From: Streptomyces sp. T12
GTDB lineage: Bacteria; Actinomycetota; Actinomycetes; Streptomycetales; Streptomycetaceae
DNA length: 64,000 nucleotides
NCBI RefSeq assembly: GCF_028736035.1
Contig: NZ_CP117866.1
Span: forward strand, 4,774,001 to 4,838,000
Direction: 5' to 3'
Part shown: in pieces, positions 50,380 to 58,656 of the stretch
Layout of the letters: each line of letters starts with the position of its first letter
Numbering within the stretch: position 1 is the stretch's first letter
The notes under the pieces: model-generated
Seen by the model: only the letters and a program-made list of their open reading frames with translations
Databases searched by the model: none
Told to the model about the DNA's origin: nothing
Position numbers and translations under genes: made by a program

Positions 50380-50808
50380 TTACCCCCAGCCCCGCCCCGA
50401 CCGTCCCCGCTTGGTGTCCGAGCGCTGCTTCTTCTCCCGCAGCCGCCGCTCGTTGATGCCCCGGGGGATCCGGGTCGGCTTGCGCGGCTTCGGCGGCGGG
50501 GCCGTCGCCTCGGCGAGGAGCGCGGCGAGGCGTACGGCGGCCGTCTCTCGGTTGCGCCACTGGGAGCGGTGCTCGGAGGCGCGCACGGTGACGACGCCGT
50601 CGACGAGGCGGGACGCCAGCCGCTGCAGCGCCCGCTGCTTCCACACCTCGGGCAGCGCCTCGGTCTTCGCCAGGTCGAACCGCAGCTCGACCTGCGAGTC
50701 ACTGGTGTTGACGTGCTGGCCGCCCGGGCCGCTCGACCGCGAGAAACGCCACATGAGCTCGGCCTCGGGAAGCGAGACGGAGCCACGGACGACGTAGGGA
50801 CCAGACAT
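50380..50808 (-). CDS. arfB: ArfB (YaeJ) alternative ribosome rescue peptidyl-tRNA hydrolase
   Basis: 142 residues from ATG 50808 (an in-frame ATG at 50817 adds MDG). ArfB-type release factor that hydrolyses peptidyl-tRNA on stalled ribosomes. The catalytic GGQ is in SSGPGGQHVNTSDSQVELRF, and a long basic C-terminal tail (PRKPTRIPRGINERRLREKK) inserts into the mRNA channel. The protein lacks the codon-recognition domains of RF1/RF2. Cytosolic. The gene is followed by the tandem repeat region. Confidence 0.93.
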   Translation of the reverse strand: MSGPYVVRGSVSLPEAELMWRFSRSSGPGGQHVNTSDSQVELRFDLAKTEALPEVWKQRALQRLASRLVDGVVTVRASEHRSQWRNRETAAVRLAALLAEATAPPPKPRKPTRIPRGINERRLREKKQRSDTKRGRSGRGWG

Positions 50809-50904
50809 GCCGTCCATGTTCCCTGTCCTGTCCGGTCCACGTCACGCGAATATCCCCTACGAGTGCTCTTTGGCAAAGAAAGTAAAGACACCTGGAACTT
50901 GAGG

Positions 50905-50930
50905 TACCCCTCTTCGCGTTCATAGGGGTA
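50905..50930. promoter_or_regulatory. Inverted repeat in terD promoter region
   Basis: TACCCCT (50905-50911) and AGGGGTA (50924-50930) are perfect inverted arms with a 12-base spacer, 46 bases before the TerD start. The GGGGTAG run is also compatible with a SigB-class -10 box, but I cannot tell which role is real. Confidence 0.4.
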
Positions 50931-50976
50931 GCTGTAGCTTCTAGCCGTACCGCAACGAGGGAAGGGACTCCCAACA

Positions 50977-51552
50977 ATGGCTGTAAGCCTGTCCAAGGGT
51001 GGCAACGTCTCGCTCACCAAGGAGGCTCCGGGCCTGACCGCCGTCACCGTGGGCCTCGGCTGGGACGTCCGCACCACCACCGGCACGGACTTCGACCTCG
51101 ACGCCTCGGCGATCGCGGTCAACCCCACGGGCAAGGTCTACTCGGACGCCCACTTCGTCTTCTTCAACAACAAGCAGACCCCGGACAGCACCATCGTCCA
51201 CACCGGTGACAACCGCACCGGCGAGGGCGCGGGCGACGACGAGGCGATCAACGTCAACCTCGCCGGCCTCCCGGCCGACGTCGACAAGATCGTCTTCCCG
51301 GTCTCGATCTACGACGCGGAGAACCGCTCGCAGAACTTCGGCCAGGTCCGCAACGCCTACATCCGCATCGTCAACCAGGCCGGCGGCGCCGAGATCGCCC
51401 GTTACGACCTGTCCGAGGACGCGGCCACCGAGACCGCCATGGTCTTCGGCGAGCTCTACCGCAACGGCGCCGAGTGGAAGTTCCGCGCCGTAGGCCAGGG
51501 CTACGCCTCGGGCCTGGTGGGCATCGCGCAGGACTTCGGTGTGAACGTCTGA
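50977..51552 (+). CDS. terD: TerD family stress protein
   Basis: 191 residues from ATG 50977, with AGGGAAGGGA upstream. Calcium-binding tellurium-resistance type protein: [90 protein letters not shown]. TerD proteins are abundant and developmentally important in Streptomyces and are thought to sense Ca2+ stress. Gene is single, with a strong hairpin after its stop. Confidence 0.95.
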   Translation: MAVSLSKGGNVSLTKEAPGLTAVTVGLGWDVRTTTGTDFDLDASAIAVNPTGKVYSDAHFVFFNNKQTPDSTIVHTGDNRTGEGAGDDEAINVNLAGLPADVDKIVFPVSIYDAENRSQNFGQVRNAYIRIVNQAGGAEIARYDLSEDAATETAMVFGELYRNGAEWKFRAVGQGYASGLVGIAQDFGVNV

Positions 51553-51570
51553 CGGACGCCGCGCTGAGCC

Positions 51571-51608
51571 GGAGCCCCTTGCCGCGGTACGCCGTGGCCG
51601 GGGGCTCC
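51571..51608 (+). terminator. Terminator after terD
   Basis: GGAGCCCC (51571-51578) pairs perfectly with GGGGCTCC (51601-51608); the inner GCCGCGG and CCGTGGC extend the stem with minor mismatch. It starts 18 bases past the terD stop. Confidence 0.8.
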
Positions 51609-51677
51609 CGGCGTTGGGGGCTTGGCACTCGGCCTGAAGGGTGGCGGGGCGACGGGCGTGCCGGACGGTGGGCGCCG

Positions 51678-53069
51678 TCAGGGCTGGGCGGGTTTCCCGT
51701 CCCCGTACAGCCAGTCCTCCCAGATCCCGTCGAAGTCCTCGTCCGGCGCCGTCTTCTCCACGTACGCCGTGAAGTCGTCGGTGTCCGCGCTCCCGTGCCG
51801 GTGCTCGGCCGCCCAGCCCTGGACGATGTCGTAGAAGGTGTCGTCGCCGACGGTCTGACGGATCTTGTGCAGGACCATCGCGCCGCGCTGGTAGACGGGG
51901 TTGTCGGAGATGTGCGCGGCGCTCGTGGGCTTGGCGGGCGGGAAGTCCCAGAGGTCCTCGTAGTCGTCCTCGCCGTGGTCGTACAGGGCGTCGAAGGTCT
52001 CCTGCGCGCTGTCGCCGCCGTCGCCCTCCTCCCACAGCCACTCCGCGTAGGTCGCGAAGCTCTCGTTGAGCCACATGTCCCGCCAGCTCTTCGGCGTCAC
52101 GGAGTTGCCGAACCACTGGTGGGCGAGCTCGTGTACGAGCAGCTCGGTGCCGGGGGCGCCGGGGAAGACGGGCCGGTTCTGGGTCTCCAGGGCGTAGTCG
52201 GCGGTGTCCGCGCCGGCGACGATCGCGCCGGTGGAGGAGAAGGGGTACGGGCCGAAGTTGTCCTCCGCCCAGTCCATGATCTCGGGCAGCTCGGCGAGCA
52301 CCCCGTCGGTGTCGCCCGCCTCCTCCTCGTCCACGGCGACGTACACGGGCAGGCCGCTGTCGGTGGTGGAGCGGCTGATTCTGTAGTCACCGATGGCGAG
52401 CGTGGCGACGTAACTCGCCATGGGTTCGGAGGTGTGCCAGCGGAAGGTCGTCTCACCGTCGCTGGTCGTCCGGTTCACCAACTCCCCGTTGGAGACGGCC
52501 TCCAGGCCCTCCGGCACGGTCACGTCGATGTCGTACGGCGCCTTGTCCGACGGGTGGTGATTGCCGGGGAACCACGCCATGGATCCCGTCGGCTCCCCGA
52601 GGGCGAGCGCGCCGTCGGCGGTGGGGAGCCAGCCTTCCTCGGAGCCGTCGGGGTCGGTGACGGTCTCGGGGTGGCCGGAGTAGCGGACGGTGAGCCGGAA
52701 GGTCTCGCCCTTGTCGAGCTCGTCGTGCGGACGGACGACGAGCTCCTGGCCGTTGCGGCTCCAGCGAGCGCTCCGGCCCTCCACGCCGACCCGCTCGACG
52801 TCCATGCCCTTCAGGTCGAGGTCGAAGGCGGAGAGGTCCTGGGTGGCGCGTGCCGTGATCTCCGCCGTGCCGGTGAGGTGGCGGTCGTCGGGGTCGTAGG
52901 CGAGGTCGAGGGCGTAGTGGGTGACGTCGTAGCCGCCGTTGCCGGCCTTCGCGAAGTACGGGTCGCGCACCCCGGAACCGCCGGGCGTGCCCTGGACGCC
53001 GCTGCTGCACGCGGTGAGGACGAGCAGGGCGGAGGTGACGGTCAGGGCGACGGGCACGAAACGGGACAC
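51678..53069 (-). CDS. M1 family aminopeptidase lipoprotein
   Basis: 463 residues from GTG 53069. A signal with lipobox LTAC (Cys21) places the mature enzyme on the outside of the membrane. The fold is aminopeptidase N-like: NGGYDVTHYALDLAYDPDDR beta domain, then zinc site HELAHQWFGN (about 314-323) and the second glutamate 18 residues after it in NESFATYAEW. The C-terminal domain of full-length PepN is absent, so this is the short secreted M1 type. It cleaves N-terminal residues from peptides; specificity unknown. Confidence 0.92.
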   Translation of the reverse strand: MSRFVPVALTVTSALLVLTACSSGVQGTPGGSGVRDPYFAKAGNGGYDVTHYALDLAYDPDDRHLTGTAEITARATQDLSAFDLDLKGMDVERVGVEGRSARWSRNGQELVVRPHDELDKGETFRLTVRYSGHPETVTDPDGSEEGWLPTADGALALGEPTGSMAWFPGNHHPSDKAPYDIDVTVPEGLEAVSNGELVNRTTSDGETTFRWHTSEPMASYVATLAIGDYRISRSTTDSGLPVYVAVDEEEAGDTDGVLAELPEIMDWAEDNFGPYPFSSTGAIVAGADTADYALETQNRPVFPGAPGTELLVHELAHQWFGNSVTPKSWRDMWLNESFATYAEWLWEEGDGGDSAQETFDALYDHGEDDYEDLWDFPPAKPTSAAHISDNPVYQRGAMVLHKIRQTVGDDTFYDIVQGWAAEHRHGSADTDDFTAYVEKTAPDEDFDGIWEDWLYGDGKPAQP

Positions 53070-53110
53070 GCCGGTGATCCTATGAGTTCGGGCGTGACAC
53101 CATCCCCTAC

Positions 53111-53611
53111 GTGCTCGACATCGGCTACGCCCTCTCCACCCGCTTCCCGGATCCCCCGCAGACGGACTACCGCCGCGCGGACGTCCGCGCCCTGCGCCAC
53201 GACCTGTTCTGCGGCGACGTCTACCTCGCCGACACCAAGGCGGACCGGGAGTTGTCCACAGCCTGGGGATGGGTGCCGGTGCTCGACTTCGCCTGGGCCC
53301 TGTGCGACATCGTCGAGCAGCTGGACCAGGACCCGGCCGGCTCCCGCGCCTCCCGTCCGCAACGCGCGGAACTGGACTTCACCGAGTCCACGGACCGCAT
53401 GCTCTTCGAGCGCCGCTTCGGCTGGGTGGACATCGAGTCGGACTGGATGCCGGCGGAGGAGCCCCCGCTGACCTTCTCGCACACCGAGCTGCGCCGCGAG
53501 GCCCGCGACTTCCTGCACGACCTGATCGCCGACCTGATCGACCTGCACGACGGTTTGGCCGAGAACCCGGCGATCTGGACACTCCAGGCACGGTTTCCCC
53601 GGGTGGGGTGA
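53111..53611 (+). CDS. Conserved hypothetical protein (166 aa)
   Basis: GTG 53111, 41 bases from the divergent M1 gene. The chain is acidic and rich in Trp: DIGYALSTRFPDPPQTDYRR, VYLADTKADRELSTAWGWVP, LDFAWALCDIVEQLD, then a C-terminal helix with REARDFLHDLIADLIDLHDG. No signal peptide or catalytic motif. I recognise similar sequences in streptomycetes without assigned function. The remaining space to 53854 contains no convincing gene. Confidence 0.75.
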   Translation: MLDIGYALSTRFPDPPQTDYRRADVRALRHDLFCGDVYLADTKADRELSTAWGWVPVLDFAWALCDIVEQLDQDPAGSRASRPQRAELDFTESTDRMLFERRFGWVDIESDWMPAEEPPLTFSHTELRREARDFLHDLIADLIDLHDGLAENPAIWTLQARFPRVG

Positions 53612-53854
53612 GCGGGGCGGCGAACCACCTGGCTGACGGAGAGGCCACCCGCGACGCTGGTCGCGGGAGCACGCCGGACGACTCCGCCGACTCCCGCTAT
53701 GCCCGGATCTAACCACCCTCGCGCAGGGCCCGGGCCCTGGCCCGACGGATCAAACGCCCATCCCTTCGCGGGCTGTTCGCAGCATGGGCCAACGCCGTCC
53801 TTCAGCCCCACCGACCTTCCGCAGACCTTCCGAAGACCTTCCGAAGACCGCCCC

Positions 53855-54586
53855 CTATCCCTCCACCCGGATCCCCAGCTGCGCCGCCAACACCGGTGCC
53901 AGATCCAGGAGTTGCCCCGGACTGATCACCGCTCCGGTCAGCCGGTCCACCCCCCGCGCGATGTCCAGTTCGGCCGCCCCGCGCAGGTCCACGTCCGTCA
54001 GCGTCACCCCGGTGAGGTCCGCCCCCTTCACCGCGCAGTCCACGAACTCCACCCGCTCGAGGCGGGCGCCCCCGAAGTCCGGCTCGACCAGGACGCACCC
54101 CTCGAAGACGACGTCCTTGAGCTTGGCCTTGCGCATGTTCAGGTAGTCGATCTTGCCGCCGCGGATCAGCACCCGCTCCAGCACGGCGCCGTGCAGCTGC
54201 ACCCCGCCCAGGCGGGCGTCCACCAGCTCCACATCACGCAGGGTCGACTCGGCGAGATCGGTGCCGACGCCCCGTAGACCTGTGAGCACCGAGTCGAGGA
54301 TCCGGGCGCGATGAAGTCTCGTCTCGTCCAGGGCGCAGCCCCGCAGCTCGCAGTCCAGGAAGCGGGCACCCCCGCCGTCCTGGCCGCCCAGGTCCTCCTC
54401 CCGGAACTCCAGGCCGTCGTAGTCCTCGTCCGGCTCCAACTCCCCGTCCCGGTACGGCTCCAGCGGCGGCAACCGCAGCTCGGGCCGCCGCGCACCCTTC
54501 ACGCCACCCCTGCCCGGACCACCGCCCCTGCCCGCGCTGCCACCCCTGCCGGTACCGCCGCCCTCACCCATCGCTGTCCTCGCCAT
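53855..54586 (-). CDS. Pentapeptide repeat protein
   Basis: 243 residues from ATG 54586 with GGGGGG upstream; two earlier in-frame ATGs exist. After a Gly-rich leader (~40 residues) and LRLPPLEPYRDGELEPDEDY, the body is a right-handed quadrilateral helix of pentapeptides. Examples are FLDCELRGCALDETRLHRAR, TLRDVELVDARLGGVQLHGA, and ADLTGVTLTDVDLRGAAELD. Such proteins fold as rods; some mimic DNA and protect gyrase from drugs, but that activity is not shown here. Divergent from the FAD oxidoreductase. Confidence 0.88.
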   Translation of the reverse strand: MARTAMGEGGGTGRGGSAGRGGGPGRGGVKGARRPELRLPPLEPYRDGELEPDEDYDGLEFREEDLGGQDGGGARFLDCELRGCALDETRLHRARILDSVLTGLRGVGTDLAESTLRDVELVDARLGGVQLHGAVLERVLIRGGKIDYLNMRKAKLKDVVFEGCVLVEPDFGGARLERVEFVDCAVKGADLTGVTLTDVDLRGAAELDIARGVDRLTGAVISPGQLLDLAPVLAAQLGIRVEG

Positions 54587-54726
54587 GCCCCCCATGCTGC
54601 ACCCCACCACTGACAATCCCCCTGACCTGCGCCGACACCGCCGATGTCACATTCCGGGTGCCCAGGACCGTCCTACTCACAGAGAAGGGCCGAAAGGCGA
54701 CCCCGAGCACAAGGGAGACCCCAGCC

Positions 54727-55896
54727 ATGCACCGCATCACCGTCGTCGGCGGCGGCTTCGCCGGACTCACCGCGGCCATCACCGCCGCCGAGGCGGGCGC
54801 CAAGGTCACCATGTACGAGGCCCACCACACCCTCGGCGGGCGGGCGCGGACCGCCGAGGGGCCGTACCGGACGAACGAAGGACCGCACGCCCTGTACAGC
54901 GGCGGCCCGCACTGGGTCTGGCTCAAGCAGCGCGACCTCATCGGGCCGCTCGCGCCGATCCCGCCCCTGGAGGCCGCCCGGCTGCGGCTGCGGCACCGCG
55001 GCGTCCTGCGTCGCACCCCGCCCTTCGCCATGCTCAAGCTGTTGCGGCGCGGCCTGCCGCAGGCGCCCGTCGACGTCGACTTCATGACCTGGGCCACGGA
55101 CATCGCCGGCGAGGAGGGCGCGCGTGCCGCCGCGCACTACTCCGCCGTCGCCCTGTTCCACCACGACCCCGGCGCCCTGTCCGCCGCGTTCGTGCAGGAG
55201 CGGCTGCGCCGGGCCACGAAGCTGCCGCCGGAGGCGCACTACCCGCGGGGCGGGTGGGCGACCATGATCGACCGGATGGCGGCCCGGGCGTGGAATCTCG
55301 GGGTGCGGATGGAGACCCTCTCCCGCGTCGACAGCCTCGACGACCTGACGACCGGCACGCCCGTCGTCGTCGCCACGTCCCTCGACGCCGCCCGCCGCCT
55401 GCTCAGGGACGACTCCCTGACCTGGACCAGCGGGCGTACGGCACTCGTCGACCTCGCCGTGCGGACCCGGCGCGGGGACGCCTTCGTCGTCTCCGACCTC
55501 GACGGGACCGGGTGGCTGGAGCGGTTCACCGCACAGGACCGGTCCCTGGCGCCGGCCGGTGAACAGCTGATCCAGGGCCAGATCCCGATCGCCCCGCACG
55601 AGTCCAGGGCCGACGGCATCGCCCGTGCCGAGCAGCTTCTCGACCTCGGCTTCCCCGGCTGGCGCGAACGCGTCACCTGGCGCCGGGAGTCCGTCGCGAG
55701 CGGCCGTACCGGCGCCGTCGACCTGCCCGGCACCAGCTGGCGGGACCGCCCGGCCGTCGACCGCGGCGACGGGGTCTATCTGGCGGGCGATCAGGTCGCC
55801 GCCCCCGGCGTGCTGTCCGAGGTCTCCTTCAACAGCGCGCTCACGGCGGTGTCCCTGGCCCTCGGCCGGCACGCCCTTGACCTCAAGCAGGCTTGA
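54727..55896 (+). CDS. FAD-dependent oxidoreductase, phytoene desaturase-like
   Basis: 389 residues from ATG 54727 with AAGGGAGA upstream. FAD-binding start VVGGGFAGLTAAITAAEAGA, YEAHHTLGGRARTA, and the terminal VYLAGDQVAAPGVLSEVSFN match NAD(P)-binding amine oxidase/phytoene dehydrogenase-like proteins. It is shorter than classical CrtI, with no carotenoid genes nearby, so the substrate is open. The same-strand genes that follow are a quinone reductase-like protein and an exporter. Confidence 0.88.
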   Translation: MHRITVVGGGFAGLTAAITAAEAGAKVTMYEAHHTLGGRARTAEGPYRTNEGPHALYSGGPHWVWLKQRDLIGPLAPIPPLEAARLRLRHRGVLRRTPPFAMLKLLRRGLPQAPVDVDFMTWATDIAGEEGARAAAHYSAVALFHHDPGALSAAFVQERLRRATKLPPEAHYPRGGWATMIDRMAARAWNLGVRMETLSRVDSLDDLTTGTPVVVATSLDAARRLLRDDSLTWTSGRTALVDLAVRTRRGDAFVVSDLDGTGWLERFTAQDRSLAPAGEQLIQGQIPIAPHESRADGIARAEQLLDLGFPGWRERVTWRRESVASGRTGAVDLPGTSWRDRPAVDRGDGVYLAGDQVAAPGVLSEVSFNSALTAVSLALGRHALDLKQA

Positions 55897-55929
55897 GGTT
55901 GCAGCATCGATCAGGTTGCAGCATCGATC
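55896..55929. repeat. 17-bp tandem duplication
   Basis: AGGTTGCAGCATCGATC occurs twice in direct succession right at the end of the FAD oxidoreductase gene (55896-55912 and 55913-55929). The low-GC, perfect identity suggests a recent slip. Confidence 0.85.
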
Positions 55930-55999
55930 AGCGGCCGCCGGCTACGCGGCGGCTTGCCGACACCTTCCCAGCACCTGGCTCATCTCATGGGGGATTCCA

Positions 56000-56977
56000 A
56001 TGCACGCCATCCGCCTGCACACCTTCGGCCCGGCCGAGAACCTCACCTACGAGGACGTCGACGCCCCCGCACCGGGCCCCGGCCAGGTCCGCATCGCCGT
56101 AGCGGCAGCGGGCGTCCACCTCCTCGACGCGACGCTGCGCGAGGGCATCCAGGGCCCGGCACCGCAGCCGCCCACGCTGCCCACGATCCCCGGCCGCGAG
56201 GTCGCCGGCGTCGTCGAGTCCCTCGGTGAGGGTGTCGCCGCGCTCTGGCTCGGCAAGCGCGTCGTCGCCCACCTGGGCTTCGCGCCGGGCGGCTACGCCG
56301 AGCTGGCCGTCGCCGATGTCGACCGCGTCCACGAGATCCCCGCGAACCTCGACTTCGCCGAGGCCGTCGCCATGATCGGCACGGGCCGTACGACTATGGG
56401 GATCCTGCAGTTCGCCGAGCTCGGCCCGGACGCGGTCGCCGTGATCCCGGCGGCCGCCGGCGGCATCGGCACCCTGCTCGTGCAGTACGCCAGGAACGCC
56501 GGCGCCGTCGTCATCGGCCTCGCCGGAGGCCCTCAGAAGGTCGCCCGCGTGCGGGAGAACGGCGCCGACCTGGCCGTCGACTACACGGACCCGGCATGGC
56601 CCGAGAAGGTGCGCGCCTTCCTGGGCGGGCGACCGGCCACCGTGGTCTTCGACGGCGTCGGCGGCGACGTCGCCCGCGAGTCCGTCGCCCTGCTCGGGCC
56701 GGGCGGCAGGCACCTCGTCTTCGGCTGGTCCGGCGCAGGGCTTGACGGCAGGCCCTACTTCGTCGACGGCGTCTCCCAGCAGGTCCTCGGCCCCGCGATG
56801 ATGCAGAAGGCCGGCGGCCCCAACCCCGTACGCACCCTGGAACTGCGCGCCCTGACCGAAGCCGCCGCGGGCCGTCTCACCCCGGCCGTCCAGCGCTTCC
56901 CGCTCGCCGAGGCGGCGGCCGCCCATCGCGCCCTCGAAACGCGCGGAACCACCGGAAAGGTGGTACTGGAGCCATGA
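56000..56977 (+). CDS. Zinc-binding dehydrogenase / NADPH:quinone reductase-like
   Basis: 325 residues from ATG 56000 with GGGGGA upstream. MDR-superfamily enzyme without the catalytic zinc ligands of alcohol dehydrogenases: MHAIRLHTFGPAENLTYEDV, PGREVAGVVESLGEGV, the Rossmann AAAGGIGTLLVQYARNAGA, GGDVARESVALLGPGGRH, and FPLAEAAAAHRALETRGTTG. It is quinone oxidoreductase-like and uses NADPH. Its TGA overlaps the ATG of the exporter gene (ATGA), so the two are likely translationally coupled. Confidence 0.9.
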   Translation: MHAIRLHTFGPAENLTYEDVDAPAPGPGQVRIAVAAAGVHLLDATLREGIQGPAPQPPTLPTIPGREVAGVVESLGEGVAALWLGKRVVAHLGFAPGGYAELAVADVDRVHEIPANLDFAEAVAMIGTGRTTMGILQFAELGPDAVAVIPAAAGGIGTLLVQYARNAGAVVIGLAGGPQKVARVRENGADLAVDYTDPAWPEKVRAFLGGRPATVVFDGVGGDVARESVALLGPGGRHLVFGWSGAGLDGRPYFVDGVSQQVLGPAMMQKAGGPNPVRTLELRALTEAAAGRLTPAVQRFPLAEAAAAHRALETRGTTGKVVLEP

Positions 56978-58578
56978 CCGGCCGCAAGCACTCCGCAAAG
57001 GCGATACCTCGCCCCTCCCCAGAGGCGGTTCCCCGGTCCTCCCCAGATGCGATACGACCCGAATCATGGTCTTCTGGTCAGGTGAGTTTCACCCGAACAG
57101 GTGAAGCCGCCGTGGACGCCGACCCCCGTCGCTGGTGGGGCTTGGTGATCATCGCCCTTGCGCAACTCATGGTCGTCCTCGACGCGACCATCGTGAACAT
57201 CGCGCTCCCCTCCGCCCAGAGCGACCTCGGCATCTCCGACGGCGACCGGCAGTGGGTGATCACCGCCTACACGCTGGCGTTCGGCGGACTGCTCCTGCTC
57301 GGCGGCCGTATCGCCGACCTGGTGGGCCGCAAACGCACCTTCGTCATCGGCCTCGTCGGCTTCGCCGCCGCCTCCGCGCTGGGCGGTGCCGCCACCACGT
57401 CCGGCATGCTCTTCGGCGCCCGCGCCCTCCAGGGCGTCTTCGCCGCCGTACTGGCCCCGTCGGCCCTGTCGTTGCTGACCACGACCTTCACCGACCCCAA
57501 GGAGCGCGGCAAGGCCTTCGGCATCTACGGCGCCCTGGCCGGCAGCGGCAGCGCGATCGGGTTCATCGTCGGCGGTCTGCTCACCGAGTACCTGGACTGG
57601 CGCTGGTGCCTGTACGTCAACGTGCCCATCGCCGTCGTCGCCGTGATCGGCGCCCTCGCCCTGCTCCACGACAGCCCCGGCCACCCGGGCGCCCGCCTCG
57701 ACGTACCCGGCGTGCTGCTCGGCTGCGGCGGCCTGGTCGCCATCGTCTACGGATTCGCCGAGGCCGAGCCGCGCGGCTGGACCGACCCGATGGTCCTCAC
57801 CCTCTTCGCGGCGGGGGTCGTCCTCCTCGCGGCCTTCGTCTGGTGGCAGACCCGGGCCCCGGTGCCCCTGCTGCCGCTGCACATCATCAAGGACCGCAGC
57901 CGCGCCGGCTGCTTCCTGACCATGGCGCTGGCCGTGATCGGCATGTTCGGGCTGTTCCTGTTCATGACCTACTACCTGCAGGTCATCCTCGACTACTCGC
58001 CGGTGATGACCGGCCTCGCCTTCCTGCCGCTCACGGCCGCGATCATCACCGGCTCCACCCAGATCGCCGCCCGGCTCCTGGACCATGTGGCGCCGCGCCT
58101 GCTCATGGCCCCGGGAGCCCTGCTGGCGGCGGTCGGCATGGTGCTCCTGACCCGGCTGACGGTGCACTCGTCCTACGCGGCCGACATCCTGCCCGCACTG
58201 ATCCTCATGGGCCTCGGCATGGGCCTGATCTTCATGCCGGTGTTCGCCACGGCGACGGCGGGTGTGGCCCCGCAGGACTCCGGCGTGACCTCCGCGACCG
58301 TCAACACCTCGCAGCAGGTGGGCGGTTCGATCGGTACGGCCCTGCTGAACACCATCGCCACCACCAGCAGCACCGCCTACATCACCGCCCACCTCACCGA
58401 TCCGGCCCAGCGCGCCCTGGTCACCAAGGAGGGCATCGTCCACGGCTACACCGTCGCCATCTGGTGGGCCGCCGCCATCATGCTCCTGGCCGGCCTGATC
58501 GCGGCCCTCATGGTGACGGCGAAGCCCTCGAAGCACGGCGCCCCGCAGGAGGCGCCGGTCCCGGAGTCGGTGGCCTGA
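56974..58578 (+). CDS. DHA2 family multidrug exporter (14 TM)
   Basis: 534 residues from ATG 56974, overlapping the quinone reductase stop. The family body starts with RRWWGLVIIALAQLMVVLDA, so GTG 57112 (488 residues) may be the true start; the intervening 138 bases carry a CAGGTGA direct repeat (from 57079 and from 57098) that could be an operator. Motif A GGRIADLVGRKRTFVIG, GLLTEYLDWRWCLYVNVPIA and VAPQDSGVTSATVNTSQQVG are diagnostic for EmrB/QacA-type drug:H+ antiporters. Membrane protein; substrate unknown. Confidence 0.9.
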   Translation: MTGRKHSAKAIPRPSPEAVPRSSPDAIRPESWSSGQVSFTRTGEAAVDADPRRWWGLVIIALAQLMVVLDATIVNIALPSAQSDLGISDGDRQWVITAYTLAFGGLLLLGGRIADLVGRKRTFVIGLVGFAAASALGGAATTSGMLFGARALQGVFAAVLAPSALSLLTTTFTDPKERGKAFGIYGALAGSGSAIGFIVGGLLTEYLDWRWCLYVNVPIAVVAVIGALALLHDSPGHPGARLDVPGVLLGCGGLVAIVYGFAEAEPRGWTDPMVLTLFAAGVVLLAAFVWWQTRAPVPLLPLHIIKDRSRAGCFLTMALAVIGMFGLFLFMTYYLQVILDYSPVMTGLAFLPLTAAIITGSTQIAARLLDHVAPRLLMAPGALLAAVGMVLLTRLTVHSSYAADILPALILMGLGMGLIFMPVFATATAGVAPQDSGVTSATVNTSQQVGGSIGTALLNTIATTSSTAYITAHLTDPAQRALVTKEGIVHGYTVAIWWAAAIMLLAGLIAALMVTAKPSKHGAPQEAPVPESVA

Positions 58579-58583
58579 GAAAC

Positions 58584-58622
58584 GGGGGGAGGGGCCCCAC
58601 TGGACCGCGGAGCCCCTCCCCC
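58584..58622 (+). terminator. Terminator after DHA2 exporter
   Basis: GGGGGGAGGGGC (58584-58595) pairs with GCCCCTCCCCC (58612-58622) just 6 bases beyond the stop. It also separates this operon from the convergent secreted-protein gene. Confidence 0.85.
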
Positions 58623-58656
58623 ACCCTCTGCGAAGGCCTCAGGCCCCGGGCAGCGA

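Noticed and set aside
54727-58578. Carotenoid gene cluster suggested by the phytoene-desaturase-like protein
   Set aside because: No crtE, crtB or crtY-like genes are nearby and the protein is shorter than CrtI.
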